Assembly (NCBI RefSeq): GCF_014843845.1
Contig: NZ_JHQS01000060.1
Span: 186,001-250,000, forward strand
DNA from: Mesorhizobium amorphae
GTDB taxonomy: Bacteria; Pseudomonadota; Alphaproteobacteria; Rhizobiales; Rhizobiaceae
Direction: 5' to 3'
DNA: 64,000 nt
A program made the position numbers and the translations under genes. Below the pieces are notes generated by a model that had not been told where the DNA came from, ran no database searches, and worked only from the letters and a program-made list of their open reading frames with translations. Numbering within the stretch: position 1 is the first letter of the stretch; the number at the start of each line of letters is the position of its first letter. Below are positions 1-8,205 of this stretch, one piece after another.

Positions 1-1
1 C

Positions 2-181
2 AAGGCGCTCAAGGATGCCGGCCTCGGCATGGCGCGCGTCGAGGGGTTGGCCGGTGCCGACTGGGTCCTGATCGATTCGGGCGACATCATCGTCCATGTC
101 TTCCGCCCCGAAGTCCGCGAATTCTACAATCTCGAAAAGATGTGGCAGGCGCCGGACCTCGAGGAAGAGACGCTCCACTGA
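2..181 (+). CDS. rsfS: Ribosome silencing factor RsfS, C-terminal part
   Basis: The reading frame is open from the window edge to a TGA and encodes the last 59 residues; the start lies outside the window. The segments ADWVLIDSGDIIVHVF and REFYNLEKMW are the typical end of the RsfS/Iojap fold. The family binds ribosomal protein uL14 and blocks 30S-50S joining during starvation. It is followed by rlmH, the usual rhizobial order. Confidence 0.9.
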   Translation, partial: KALKDAGLGMARVEGLAGADWVLIDSGDIIVHVFRPEVREFYNLEKMWQAPDLEEETLH

Positions 182-239
182 GTCGCATCTGTTTTGATGC
201 ATGCCGCTCAGCATGCATCGACGGCTCTTCGAGGCAGGG

Positions 240-722
240 ATGAAGATTACGGTTCATGCCGTGGGCCGGATGAAAGCCGGCCCCGAGAAGCTGCTCGCCG
301 ACCGTTATTTCGAGCGCTTCGCCAAGAGCGGCCCTCCGGTGGGGCTCGAATTCTCAGGCGTTGTCGAGATTGCCGAAGGCCGCGCCCAGACCGCCAATGA
401 GCGGCGGCGCGAAGAAGGCCAGAAGCTGCAGACGCAGCTGCAGCAAGGCACCGCGCTGATCCTGCTCGACGAACGCGGCAAAAGCTTTTCCTCCGAGGAT
501 TTCGCCGGCCGGATCGGCCTGCTGCGCGACGGCGGCCGCAAGGCGCTGGTCATCGCCATCGGCGGCGCCGACGGCCACGACCAGTCGCTGCGCGACCAGG
601 CCGATCTGGTGGTGTCGTTCGGCGCGCTGACCTGGCCGCATCTGCTGGTGAGGGTGATGCTGGGCGAACAGCTCTACAGGATCGCCACCATCCTTTCGGG
701 ACATCCCTATCATCGCTCCTAG
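240..722 (+). CDS. rlmH: 23S rRNA pseudouridine-1915 N3-methyltransferase RlmH
   Basis: 160 residues, the normal length for this SPOUT-fold methyltransferase, which modifies pseudouridine 1915 in 23S rRNA using S-adenosylmethionine. The glycine-rich cofactor loop GGADG is at residues 108-112, and the C-terminal knot LTWPHLLVRVML through LSGHPYHR is intact. I chose the ATG at 240 because MKITVHAVGR is the family N-terminus and GAGGCAGGG lies just upstream; an in-frame ATG at 201 would add 13 atypical residues. It follows rsfS by about 60 bp and is probably co-transcribed with it. Confidence 0.93.
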   Translation: MKITVHAVGRMKAGPEKLLADRYFERFAKSGPPVGLEFSGVVEIAEGRAQTANERRREEGQKLQTQLQQGTALILLDERGKSFSSEDFAGRIGLLRDGGRKALVIAIGGADGHDQSLRDQADLVVSFGALTWPHLLVRVMLGEQLYRIATILSGHPYHRS

Positions 723-859
723 ACCAGGCCGAATCCTGTGCATCGGTGCCCGCCGCCCGGATTTCCGCCCCAATGCGGCGGCATATTGTGCGCCATTGGC
801 AAACCTATCGAACATGGTTGATTGTTCGTTAACGAAGCCACGCATAGAGTCGGGCTTCA

Positions 860-2221
860 ATGTCTGAAATTGGACGAACCAGGGCGAGCATTCTGCGCGG
901 CTGCGGCATTGCGGCGGCGGCGTTCGTGCTGTCGCTCGGTGCCGCCAGGGCCGAAAACACGCTCGACCTGGCGCCCGATCCGGACAAGAGCCGCGCCGAA
1001 TACGAGCAGGTCTCCAAGGAGATCACGCTGTCTTCCGAGCGGCTGGCCAAGCTTGCGGCCGACATCGCGGCGGTCAAGAAGGATCATGCCTCGATCACCG
1101 CGGCGCTGATCCAGTCGGCGATGACCGAGCAGAAGCTAGGCCAGGACATCGAGGACATCGGCGCCAAGCTGGAGGGGCTGAAGGGCGAGGAGCAGAAGAT
1201 CCGCGCCTCGCTGAACGCAAGGCGCGACGTGCTGGCCGAGGTATTGGGCGCGCTACAGCGCATGGGGCTCAATCCGCCGCCGGCAATCCTGGTCAAGCCG
1301 GAAGATGCGCTGTCGTCGGTGCGCAGCGCCATCCTGCTCGGCGCCGTGGTGCCGGAACTGCGCCAGCAGACCGATATATTGCTGGCCGACCTCAAGGAAC
1401 AGACGCGGGTGACGGCCTCGATCGAGGCCGAGCGCGCCAGGCTGACGGAAGCGGTCGGCGAGCAGACGGCGGAAAAGAAGCGGCTCACCATGCTGCTTGA
1501 AGCCAAACAGAGGCTCGAAGCCGACACGCAAACGGCGCTGGCGGCGGAAAAGCAGCGCTCCGAGGCACTGGCGGCCAAGGCCGGCAGCCTGAAGGAGCTG
1601 ATCGCCTCGCTCGAGGCCGACAAGGCGCGCAAGGCGGCGGACCAGGCCAAGGCCGGCGAGCAGAAATCGGCCGACGGCGACACGGCTCCGGCGCAAGAGG
1701 TTCCCGGACAAGCAGGGGCTCCGGCGCAGACGGAACTGGCTGCACTGCCGGTCCCCGAAGGCAACCGGCTGACCGCTTCAGCGCCGTTTTCGGCGCTTCA
1801 GGGACAGATCGCGCTGCCGGTCATCGGCAAGATAAAACAGCGTTTCGGCACCGATGACGGTAACGGCGCGGTGATGCTTGGTGACATGGTTGCGACACAA
1901 TCGGGCGCCATCGTCACCGCGCCGGCGGATGGAAATGTGCTTTATGCGGGACCTTTTCGCTCCTATGGTCAACTCTTGATCCTGAACGCAGGCGACGGCT
2001 ATCATGTCGTCCTGGCGGGGATGAGCAGAATCAGCGTCGCGACTGGCCAGCCGGTGCTCGCAGGAGAGCCGGTCGGCGCGATGGGAGAGGCCCGGGTGGC
2101 GAGCACCTCGGCCTCGAAGAATGGAAATGCCACGCCGGAGCTCTACGTCGAGTTCCGCAAGGATGGAAAACCCGTCGATCCGGCCCCATGGTGGGTGGAC
2201 CGATTTTCTGGAAGGACGTGA
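860..2221 (+). CDS. Murein hydrolase activator, EnvC/M23-like coiled-coil protein
   Basis: 453 residues. A signal peptide (about residues 1-31, ending ARA) is followed by long heptad-rich coiled coils (about 40-255), a low-complexity Ala/Gln linker, and a C-terminal LytM/M23 domain (about 310-445). The zinc ligands of active M23 peptidases are not evident: the family positions read GAIVTAPADG, YHVVLAG and LYVEFR. This fits the EnvC type, which activates amidases during septum splitting rather than cutting peptidoglycan. The stop is 1 bp from the ctpA start, so the two are probably translationally coupled. Confidence 0.85.
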   Translation: MSEIGRTRASILRGCGIAAAAFVLSLGAARAENTLDLAPDPDKSRAEYEQVSKEITLSSERLAKLAADIAAVKKDHASITAALIQSAMTEQKLGQDIEDIGAKLEGLKGEEQKIRASLNARRDVLAEVLGALQRMGLNPPPAILVKPEDALSSVRSAILLGAVVPELRQQTDILLADLKEQTRVTASIEAERARLTEAVGEQTAEKKRLTMLLEAKQRLEADTQTALAAEKQRSEALAAKAGSLKELIASLEADKARKAADQAKAGEQKSADGDTAPAQEVPGQAGAPAQTELAALPVPEGNRLTASAPFSALQGQIALPVIGKIKQRFGTDDGNGAVMLGDMVATQSGAIVTAPADGNVLYAGPFRSYGQLLILNAGDGYHVVLAGMSRISVATGQPVLAGEPVGAMGEARVASTSASKNGNATPELYVEFRKDGKPVDPAPWWVDRFSGRT

Positions 2222-2222
2222 G

Positions 2223-3548
2223 ATGATGCGGAAACTGTCGCTTCTGTTTGCCGGTGCGCTGATGGGCGCATCTGCGATGAGCCTGGTCTACGGCGCACCC
2301 GGCTCGACGGCGAACGCTGCGGGCTCCGAGACCTACAAGCAGCTGGCGATCTTCGGCGACATCTTCGAGCGCGTCCGGGCGCAGTATGTGACGCCGCCGG
2401 ACGACAAGTCGCTGGTCGAAAACGCCATCAACGGCATGCTGACCTCGCTTGATCCGCACTCCTCCTACATGAATGCCGAGCAGGCGCAGGACATGCGCGT
2501 GCAGACCAAGGGCGAATTCGGCGGCCTCGGCATCGAAGTCACCATGGAAAACGACCTGGTCAAGGTGATCACGCCGATTGACGACACGCCGGCCGCCAAG
2601 GCAGGCGTGCTTGCCGGCGACTACATCGCCAAGATCGATGGCGACGAGGTGCGCGGCCTGACCCTCAACGACGCCGTCGAGAAGATGCGCGGGCCGGTCA
2701 ACACGCCGATCAAGCTTACCATCCTTCGCCAGGGCGCCGACAAGCCGATCGAGCTGACCGTCGTGCGCGACATCATCAAGGTCAAGGCGGTCAAGTTCCG
2801 GGTCGAGAACGACATCGGCTACATGAAGATCACCTCGTTCACCGAAAAGACCTATGACGACCTCGAGAACGCCATCGACAGCATCAAGAAGCAGGTGCCA
2901 AACGACAAGCTCAAGGGCTTTGTGCTCGATCTGCGCCTCAATCCGGGCGGCCTGCTCGATCAGGCCGTGAGCGTGTCCGACGCTTTCCTCGACCGCGGCG
3001 AGATCGTCTCGACGCGCGGCCGCGATCCGAAGGACGTCACCCGCTTCGACGCCCGTCCGGGCGACGACATCAAGGGCAAGCCGCTGATCGTGCTGGTCAA
3101 TGGCGGCTCGGCGAGCGCTTCGGAAATCGTCGCCGGCGCGCTGCAGGACCTGCGCCGCGCCACGGTGGTCGGAACCCAGTCCTTCGGCAAGGGCTCGGTC
3201 CAGACCATCATCCCGCTCGGCGAGAATGGCGCGCTGCGCCTGACGACGGCGCTCTATTACACGCCTTCCGGCAAGTCGATCCAGGGCAAGGGCATCACGC
3301 CCGACATCAAGGTCGAGCAGCCGCTGCCGCCGGATCTGCAGGGCAGGGACCTCACGCGCGGCGAATCGGACCTCAAGGGCCATATCAAGGGCGCTGACGA
3401 GGGTTCGACCGGCTCCGGCTCGGCCGCCTATGTGCCGCCGGATCCGAAGGACGATCTGCAGCTGATCTATGCCGAAGAGTTGCTGCGCGGCCAGAAGACC
3501 GATCCGGCATTCCCGCCGAATCCGGACAAGGCCGTGCTCAACCAGTAA
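2223..3548 (+). CDS. ctpA: Carboxy-terminal processing protease CtpA (S41 family)
   Basis: 441 residues. An N-terminal signal segment (LLFAGALMGASAMSL) is followed by a PDZ domain (about 95-175) and the S41 catalytic core. The nucleophile motif NGGSASASE is near residue 295 and the lysine motif SFGKGSVQ near 322. Members trim periplasmic proteins from their C-termini and often regulate murein hydrolases, which suits the EnvC-like gene directly before it. The ATG at 2223 follows GGAAGGACGTG and sits 1 bp after the upstream stop; an in-frame ATG at 2121 lies inside the preceding gene. Confidence 0.93.
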   Translation: MMRKLSLLFAGALMGASAMSLVYGAPGSTANAAGSETYKQLAIFGDIFERVRAQYVTPPDDKSLVENAINGMLTSLDPHSSYMNAEQAQDMRVQTKGEFGGLGIEVTMENDLVKVITPIDDTPAAKAGVLAGDYIAKIDGDEVRGLTLNDAVEKMRGPVNTPIKLTILRQGADKPIELTVVRDIIKVKAVKFRVENDIGYMKITSFTEKTYDDLENAIDSIKKQVPNDKLKGFVLDLRLNPGGLLDQAVSVSDAFLDRGEIVSTRGRDPKDVTRFDARPGDDIKGKPLIVLVNGGSASASEIVAGALQDLRRATVVGTQSFGKGSVQTIIPLGENGALRLTTALYYTPSGKSIQGKGITPDIKVEQPLPPDLQGRDLTRGESDLKGHIKGADEGSTGSGSAAYVPPDPKDDLQLIYAEELLRGQKTDPAFPPNPDKAVLNQ

Positions 3549-3752
3549 GGACCGAGTGGTCAGGGCAAGGCTCTGGCCGCCCGATCGAAGCAATGCGATG
3601 CTGCCGGGGCCGCGAGGTTCCGGCAGTTTGATTCGGGGGAACGCGGTTGGAGCGCCACGCGTCTGGGTTAACGCGCCGGCGATTGCGAATTTTGCGCAGC
3701 ATGTCTCGTAAAAAGTGACTTCACTTAAGGGTCGTGCTTCCGGGGACACAAG

Positions 3753-4940
3753 TTGGCTGACATCAGCAAGGACATAGAACGCCCGCTCGGACAGACGATC
3801 CGGCCGCCGCGTGCCGCGTCGCGCGGGCTCAACGCCGGCATGGTCGGGGCCACGCTCGCCGTGCTGGCCGTGGTCGGTATCTCCGGCGCGATCGCGCTGC
3901 GCGAAAAGCCGTTCCGCAAGCCGGAAGAGGTTGCCGTTTCGACGCCGAAGGTGACGGCCGCGCCCGCCGTAGCGCCGGTTGCCGAGGCGGCGGCGCCCAA
4001 GACGGAAACGCCGCCCAAGGAAGCCCCGCCCAAGACCGGCGGGCCGCAGATCATCCATGTGCAGACCGAAGAAGGCGACGGTCCGCCGAAGGCGGCGATC
4101 GTCATTCGCGACCCCTCGGCGGTCGGCCAGAACCTGAAGATCGCGCATATTCCGGACAAGGCGCTGATCGAGACCAGCGAAACCGGGCCGCTGCCGATGC
4201 GTGCCGCCGACGGCAGGCGTCCGTTCGACGTCTATGCGCGGCCGTGGTCGGGATCGCGCGGCGCGCGCGTGGCGATCGTCATCGGCGGGCTCGCCGTGTC
4301 GCAGACCGGTACCCAGGCGGCCATCGCCAAGCTGCCGGCCGAGGTGACGCTGGCCTTTGCCCCGCAAGGCAACAGCATCGGCCGGTGGATGCAGGCGGCG
4401 CGGCAGAGCGGGCACGAGATCGTCATGCAGGTACCGCTCGAGCCGTTCGACTATCCAAACGTCAATCCCGGCCGCAACACGCTGACGGTGGCGGCGAGCC
4501 CGGACGAGAATTTGAAGAGCCTGCACTGGGCGCTGTCGCGGACCACCAACTATACCGGCGTGATGAACTATATGGGCGCCCGCTTCTCGGCCGATTCCAC
4601 GGCGATGGGGCCGTTCATGGCCGAGCTAGGCAAGCGCGGCCTTGCCTATGTCGACGATGGTTCGTCGGCGCGCAGCCTGGCACCCGATCTGGCGCTCAAG
4701 GACGGCGTGCCTTTCGTCGCCGGCGACACGTCGATCGATGCGGTGCAGGACCGCGGCGCCATCCTTAAGAAGCTGGACGAACTCGAGGCCACGGCGCGGG
4801 CAAAGGGTTCCGCCGTCGGCATCGGCTCGGCGTTCGATCTGACGGTCGACACCGTGTCGTCCTGGGTGACGGAAGCCAAGAAGCGTGGCATCGAGATCGT
4901 GCCGATTTCGGCGGTGGCCATCGATCCGCAAAAAGGCTAG
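3753..4940 (+). CDS. Divergent polysaccharide deacetylase family protein
   Basis: 395 residues. One transmembrane segment (about 29-48) is followed by a Pro/Ala/Lys-rich linker to about 110 and a divergent polysaccharide deacetylase domain (about 150-390; RVAIVIGGLAVSQ, SGHEIVMQVPLEP, TGVMNYMGARF, RGLAYVDDGSS). The fold is that of NodB-type deacetylases but the substrate is unknown. The predicted start is TTG at 3753 with GGGGAC upstream, so translation may be modest. It lies between ctpA and rppH, a common rhizobial order. Confidence 0.8.
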   Translation: MADISKDIERPLGQTIRPPRAASRGLNAGMVGATLAVLAVVGISGAIALREKPFRKPEEVAVSTPKVTAAPAVAPVAEAAAPKTETPPKEAPPKTGGPQIIHVQTEEGDGPPKAAIVIRDPSAVGQNLKIAHIPDKALIETSETGPLPMRAADGRRPFDVYARPWSGSRGARVAIVIGGLAVSQTGTQAAIAKLPAEVTLAFAPQGNSIGRWMQAARQSGHEIVMQVPLEPFDYPNVNPGRNTLTVAASPDENLKSLHWALSRTTNYTGVMNYMGARFSADSTAMGPFMAELGKRGLAYVDDGSSARSLAPDLALKDGVPFVAGDTSIDAVQDRGAILKKLDELEATARAKGSAVGIGSAFDLTVDTVSSWVTEAKKRGIEIVPISAVAIDPQKG

Positions 4941-5008
4941 CAGCCGTTCTCGATAATTCTCTCCCGAGCGAATTCTCAAAAGCGGCGGAAAGCTGGAAAG
5001 ACTGACTG

Positions 5009-5530
5009 ATGGCGAAGACAAAACCGGTCGATCCCGAGACGCTGCCTTACCGCCCCTGTGTCGGATTGATGATCCTCAATGGCGAGGGGCTGGTCTGGAT
5101 CGGTCACCGCATCGCCGAGCCGGACAGCGAATTCGCCGGCACCACGCAGCTCTGGCAGATGCCGCAGGGCGGCATCGACAAGGGCGAGGATCCGCTCGAG
5201 GCGGCCGAGCGGGAACTCTACGAGGAGACCGGCATGCGCAGCGTCTCGCTGCTGGCCGAGGCGCCGCACTGGATCAATTACGACCTGCCGGCGCATCTGG
5301 TCGGCATCGCCTTCAAAGGCCGCTATCGCGGCCAGACGCAGAAATGGTTCGCCTATCGTTTTCACGGCAACGAGAGCGAGATCCAGATCAACCCGCCACC
5401 GGGCGGCCACACGGCCGAGTTCGACCAATGGGCATGGCGCCCGATGCGCGACTTGCCCGACCTGATCGTGCCGTTCAAGCGCAAGGTCTATGAAGACGTG
5501 GTGGCGGCGTTCCGGCATTTGGTGGCGTAA
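5009..5530 (+). CDS. rppH: RNA pyrophosphohydrolase RppH (Nudix)
   Basis: 173 residues with a complete Nudix box at residues 54-76 (G-x5-E-x7-REL-x-EETGM). The GTTQLWQMPQGGIDKGE lead-in and the C-terminal FKRKVYEDVVAAF helix are typical of RppH/IalA. The enzyme removes pyrophosphate from 5'-triphosphate mRNA ends and so starts RNA decay. It starts 68 bp after the deacetylase gene on the same strand. Confidence 0.92.
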   Translation: MAKTKPVDPETLPYRPCVGLMILNGEGLVWIGHRIAEPDSEFAGTTQLWQMPQGGIDKGEDPLEAAERELYEETGMRSVSLLAEAPHWINYDLPAHLVGIAFKGRYRGQTQKWFAYRFHGNESEIQINPPPGGHTAEFDQWAWRPMRDLPDLIVPFKRKVYEDVVAAFRHLVA

Positions 5531-5605
5531 CCAGCGCGATCGCGCATGGTCGCTGCGTCGGTTTCGTGGTCTTATGGATGCTGAGCTGCTTCGCACAGGG
5601 TCGGT

Positions 5606-6754
5606 ATGAACGACGCCTCCAAAAACGTTCCCGAAAGCATTGCCACGCAAGGTGAGCCGGTCAGTGAAGCGGTAGCCGGCGCCATCCTGGCCATCGATCT
5701 CGGCGCCATCCGTGAAAACTACCGGCGGCTGAAGGCGCAATTGGGCGGCGTGCCGTGCGCCGGTGTCGTCAAGGCCGATGGCTATGGCCTGGGCGCAGCC
5801 CCCGTGGCAAGGGCGCTGTCGGCCGAGGGCTGCACCACTTTCTTCGTCGCGCTGCTGGCCGAAGGCCTGGCGCTACGCAAGGCGCTCGGCCCCGGACCGG
5901 CGATCCACGTCCTCAACGGCCTGCCGCCTGGCTCGGAACCGGAAGCGGTTGCGGCGGAGCTGGTTCCCGTCATCAACAGCGCCGGCCGGCTGAAGGCCTG
6001 GGGTGAAGCCGGCCAGCAGGCCGGCCGCAAGCTGCCGGCCGCGATCCAGGTCGACAGCGGCATGTCACGGCTCGGCATGCCGCCGGCGGAGGTGCAGGCA
6101 ATCGCAGCCGATCCGCGCGCTTTCGACGGTGTCGAAATCGTCCTGGTGATGAGCCATCTCGCCTGCGCCGACGAGCCACAGCATCCGGCCAATGAGCGGC
6201 AGTGGCTGACCTTCGAACGATTGCGCAAGATGCTGCCCGAGGCCCCTGCCTCGCTCGCCAATTCGTCCGGCATCTTCCTGGGGACGGCCTTTCATTTCGA
6301 CCTCGTCCGCCCGGGGGCGGCGCTCTATGGCATCAATCCGACGCCGAGCGAACCGAATCCGATGCTGCCGGTGGTGCGGCTGCAGGCGAAAATCGTCCAG
6401 ACGCGCAGCCTCGAAAAGGGCGCCGGCGTCGGCTATGGCCATACCTTTCGTGCAACCGGCCCGTTGGAAGCGGCGACGATCTCGCTCGGCTATGCCGACG
6501 GCTGGCATCGCCGCGCCGCCTCGGCCGCCTGGCTCGGTGCGGTCCGCCTGCCCTTTCTCGGACGCGTATCGATGGATTCGATCATCCTCGACATTTCCGC
6601 GCTCCCCGTGGGCACGCTCGGCGAGGGCGACCTTGTCGAACTGCTCGGCCCGTCGCAGAGCGTCGACGAGGCGGCCGGCCATGCCGGCACGATCGGCTAT
6701 GAAATCCTGACCAGCCTCGGAGCCCGCTTTCATCGGCGCTACGTGCACGGATAG
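5606..6754 (+). CDS. alr: Alanine racemase (PLP-dependent)
   Basis: 382 residues. The PLP lysine is in VVKADGYGLG (K56), and the catalytic tyrosine of the C-terminal barrel is in GVGYGHTF (about residue 276). The enzyme interconverts L- and D-alanine. About 25 residues at the N-terminus precede the usual family start (AGAILAIDLGAIRENYR). The D-amino acid dehydrogenase gene follows within 90 bp, so this copy probably serves alanine catabolism (the DadX role) as well as, or instead of, wall synthesis. Confidence 0.92.
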   Translation: MNDASKNVPESIATQGEPVSEAVAGAILAIDLGAIRENYRRLKAQLGGVPCAGVVKADGYGLGAAPVARALSAEGCTTFFVALLAEGLALRKALGPGPAIHVLNGLPPGSEPEAVAAELVPVINSAGRLKAWGEAGQQAGRKLPAAIQVDSGMSRLGMPPAEVQAIAADPRAFDGVEIVLVMSHLACADEPQHPANERQWLTFERLRKMLPEAPASLANSSGIFLGTAFHFDLVRPGAALYGINPTPSEPNPMLPVVRLQAKIVQTRSLEKGAGVGYGHTFRATGPLEAATISLGYADGWHRRAASAAWLGAVRLPFLGRVSMDSIILDISALPVGTLGEGDLVELLGPSQSVDEAAGHAGTIGYEILTSLGARFHRRYVHG

Positions 6755-6842
6755 CCACGCGGTACTTGGCGGGCGCTCGAAAATCCGGCAGACAGAGCAT
6801 GACGACCCGGCCTGACGAGACGTCGTCGTGGAGAGCGATGCG

Positions 6843-8099
6843 ATGAAGATCTTCGTGCTGGGCGGCGGCGTGATCGGGGTCACCACTGCCTATTATCTCG
6901 CCGAGGCCGGCCATGAGGTCACGGTGTTCGACCGCCAGAAGGGGCCGGCGCTGGAAACCAGCTTCGCCAATGCCGGCGAGGTCTCGCCGGGCTATGCCTC
7001 ACCTTGGGCAGGGCCTGGCATTCCGCTGAAGGCGATCAAATGGCTGCTGATGAAGCATGGTCCGCTGGTGGTGCGGCCGGCCTTCGATCCGCATATGTGG
7101 ACATGGCTGCTCAAGATGCTGCGCAATTGCACGGCCGAGCGCTACGCGCTCAACAAGTCGCGCATGGTGCCTTTGGCCGAATACAGCCGCGATACGCTGA
7201 AGGCGCTGCGCGCGGCGACAGGCATCGCCTATGACGAGCGGACCAAAGGCACGCTGCAGCTGTTTCGCACGCAAAAGCAGCTCGACGGCACCGGCGGCGA
7301 CGTCGAGGTGCTGAAGAAATACGGCGTCCCCTATGAACTTCTCGATCCCGAAGGCTGCATCGGAGCCGAGCCGGCCTTGGCCGGCGTGCGCGGCAAATTC
7401 GTCGGCGGCCTCAGGCTGCCCGGCGACGAGACCGGCGATTGCAAGATGTTCACCGACCGCATGGCCGAGCTCTGCGTGGCGCGCGGCGTGACCTTCGAAT
7501 ACGGGACGACGATCTCGTACATCGTCAGGACCCGCAATCGCATCAAACACATCAACACCGACAAGGGCGGACGATCGGCCGACGCCTATGTGATGGCGAT
7601 GGGCAGCTATTCGGCCCAGTTCATGCGCAAAGTAAAGCGGCCGATCCCGGTCTATCCGGTCAAGGGCTATTCGATCACTGTGCCGATCAAGGACGCCGAC
7701 GCGGCACCCGTCTCGACTGTGATGGACGAGACCTACAAGGTGGCGATCACCAGGCTTGGCGACCGCATCCGCGTCGGCGGCACGGCGGAGATTTCTGGCT
7801 TCGATCTCAGGCTGCACGAAACGCGCCGGCGCACGCTCGAGCATTCGGTCGGCGATCTGTTTCCGGGCGGCGGTGACCTCAAGGCGGCGAGCTTCTGGTG
7901 CGGCCTGCGGCCGATGACGCCTGACGGGCCGCCGCTGGTCGGCCAAAGCGAATTGTCCAACCTCTACCTCAACACCGGCCATGGCACGCTCGGCTGGACC
8001 ATGGCCTGCGGCTCGGCCCGGGTGCTGGCCGACATCATCTCCAACCGGGTGCCGGAGATCAACGCGCGCGACCTCAGCCCAGACCGCTATCTGAAGTAG
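6843..8099 (+). CDS. dadA: D-amino acid dehydrogenase small subunit
   Basis: 418 residues. The FAD-binding GGGVIG motif is at residues 6-11, followed by the DadA signature ETSFANAGEVSPGYASPW. The C-terminal LNTGHGTLGWTMACGSA segment closes the flavin site. DadA oxidises D-alanine and other D-amino acids to 2-oxo acids, feeding electrons to the membrane. The ATG at 6843 gives the standard MKIFVLGGG start; a GTG at 6828 would add five residues. It forms an alr-dadA pair with the upstream gene. Confidence 0.92.
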   Translation: MKIFVLGGGVIGVTTAYYLAEAGHEVTVFDRQKGPALETSFANAGEVSPGYASPWAGPGIPLKAIKWLLMKHGPLVVRPAFDPHMWTWLLKMLRNCTAERYALNKSRMVPLAEYSRDTLKALRAATGIAYDERTKGTLQLFRTQKQLDGTGGDVEVLKKYGVPYELLDPEGCIGAEPALAGVRGKFVGGLRLPGDETGDCKMFTDRMAELCVARGVTFEYGTTISYIVRTRNRIKHINTDKGGRSADAYVMAMGSYSAQFMRKVKRPIPVYPVKGYSITVPIKDADAAPVSTVMDETYKVAITRLGDRIRVGGTAEISGFDLRLHETRRRTLEHSVGDLFPGGGDLKAASFWCGLRPMTPDGPPLVGQSELSNLYLNTGHGTLGWTMACGSARVLADIISNRVPEINARDLSPDRYLK

Positions 8100-8160
8100 C
8101 TTTTGAGCATGATATTTACCGAAGCTTCGGTTCGAGATCACGCTTATCTCTTTGTTTGAT

Positions 8161-8204
8161 GCAATTCCGGACGGAAAACCGCTGGACACTTTTCCTGGAA
8201 TTGC
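8161..8204 (-). repeat. Rhizobial intergenic palindromic repeat, module A, copy 1
   Basis: On the minus strand this starts GCAATTCCAGG and ends GGAATTGC, with inner GGAAAA/TTTTCC arms. The same module occurs at 31428-31471 and 36458-36499. It begins 1 bp after the stop codon of the phospholipase D-like gene. It is followed toward 8110 by a second palindrome (ACCGAAGCTTCGGT) related to the element at 42216-42280. Confidence 0.75.
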
Positions 8205-8205
8205 T

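Noticed and set aside
2031..4526. Open frame of 831 codons on the minus strand across ctpA and the deacetylase gene
   Set aside because: It is antisense to two well-recognised genes in high-GC DNA, has Arg/His/Asp-rich composition and no recognisable motif.
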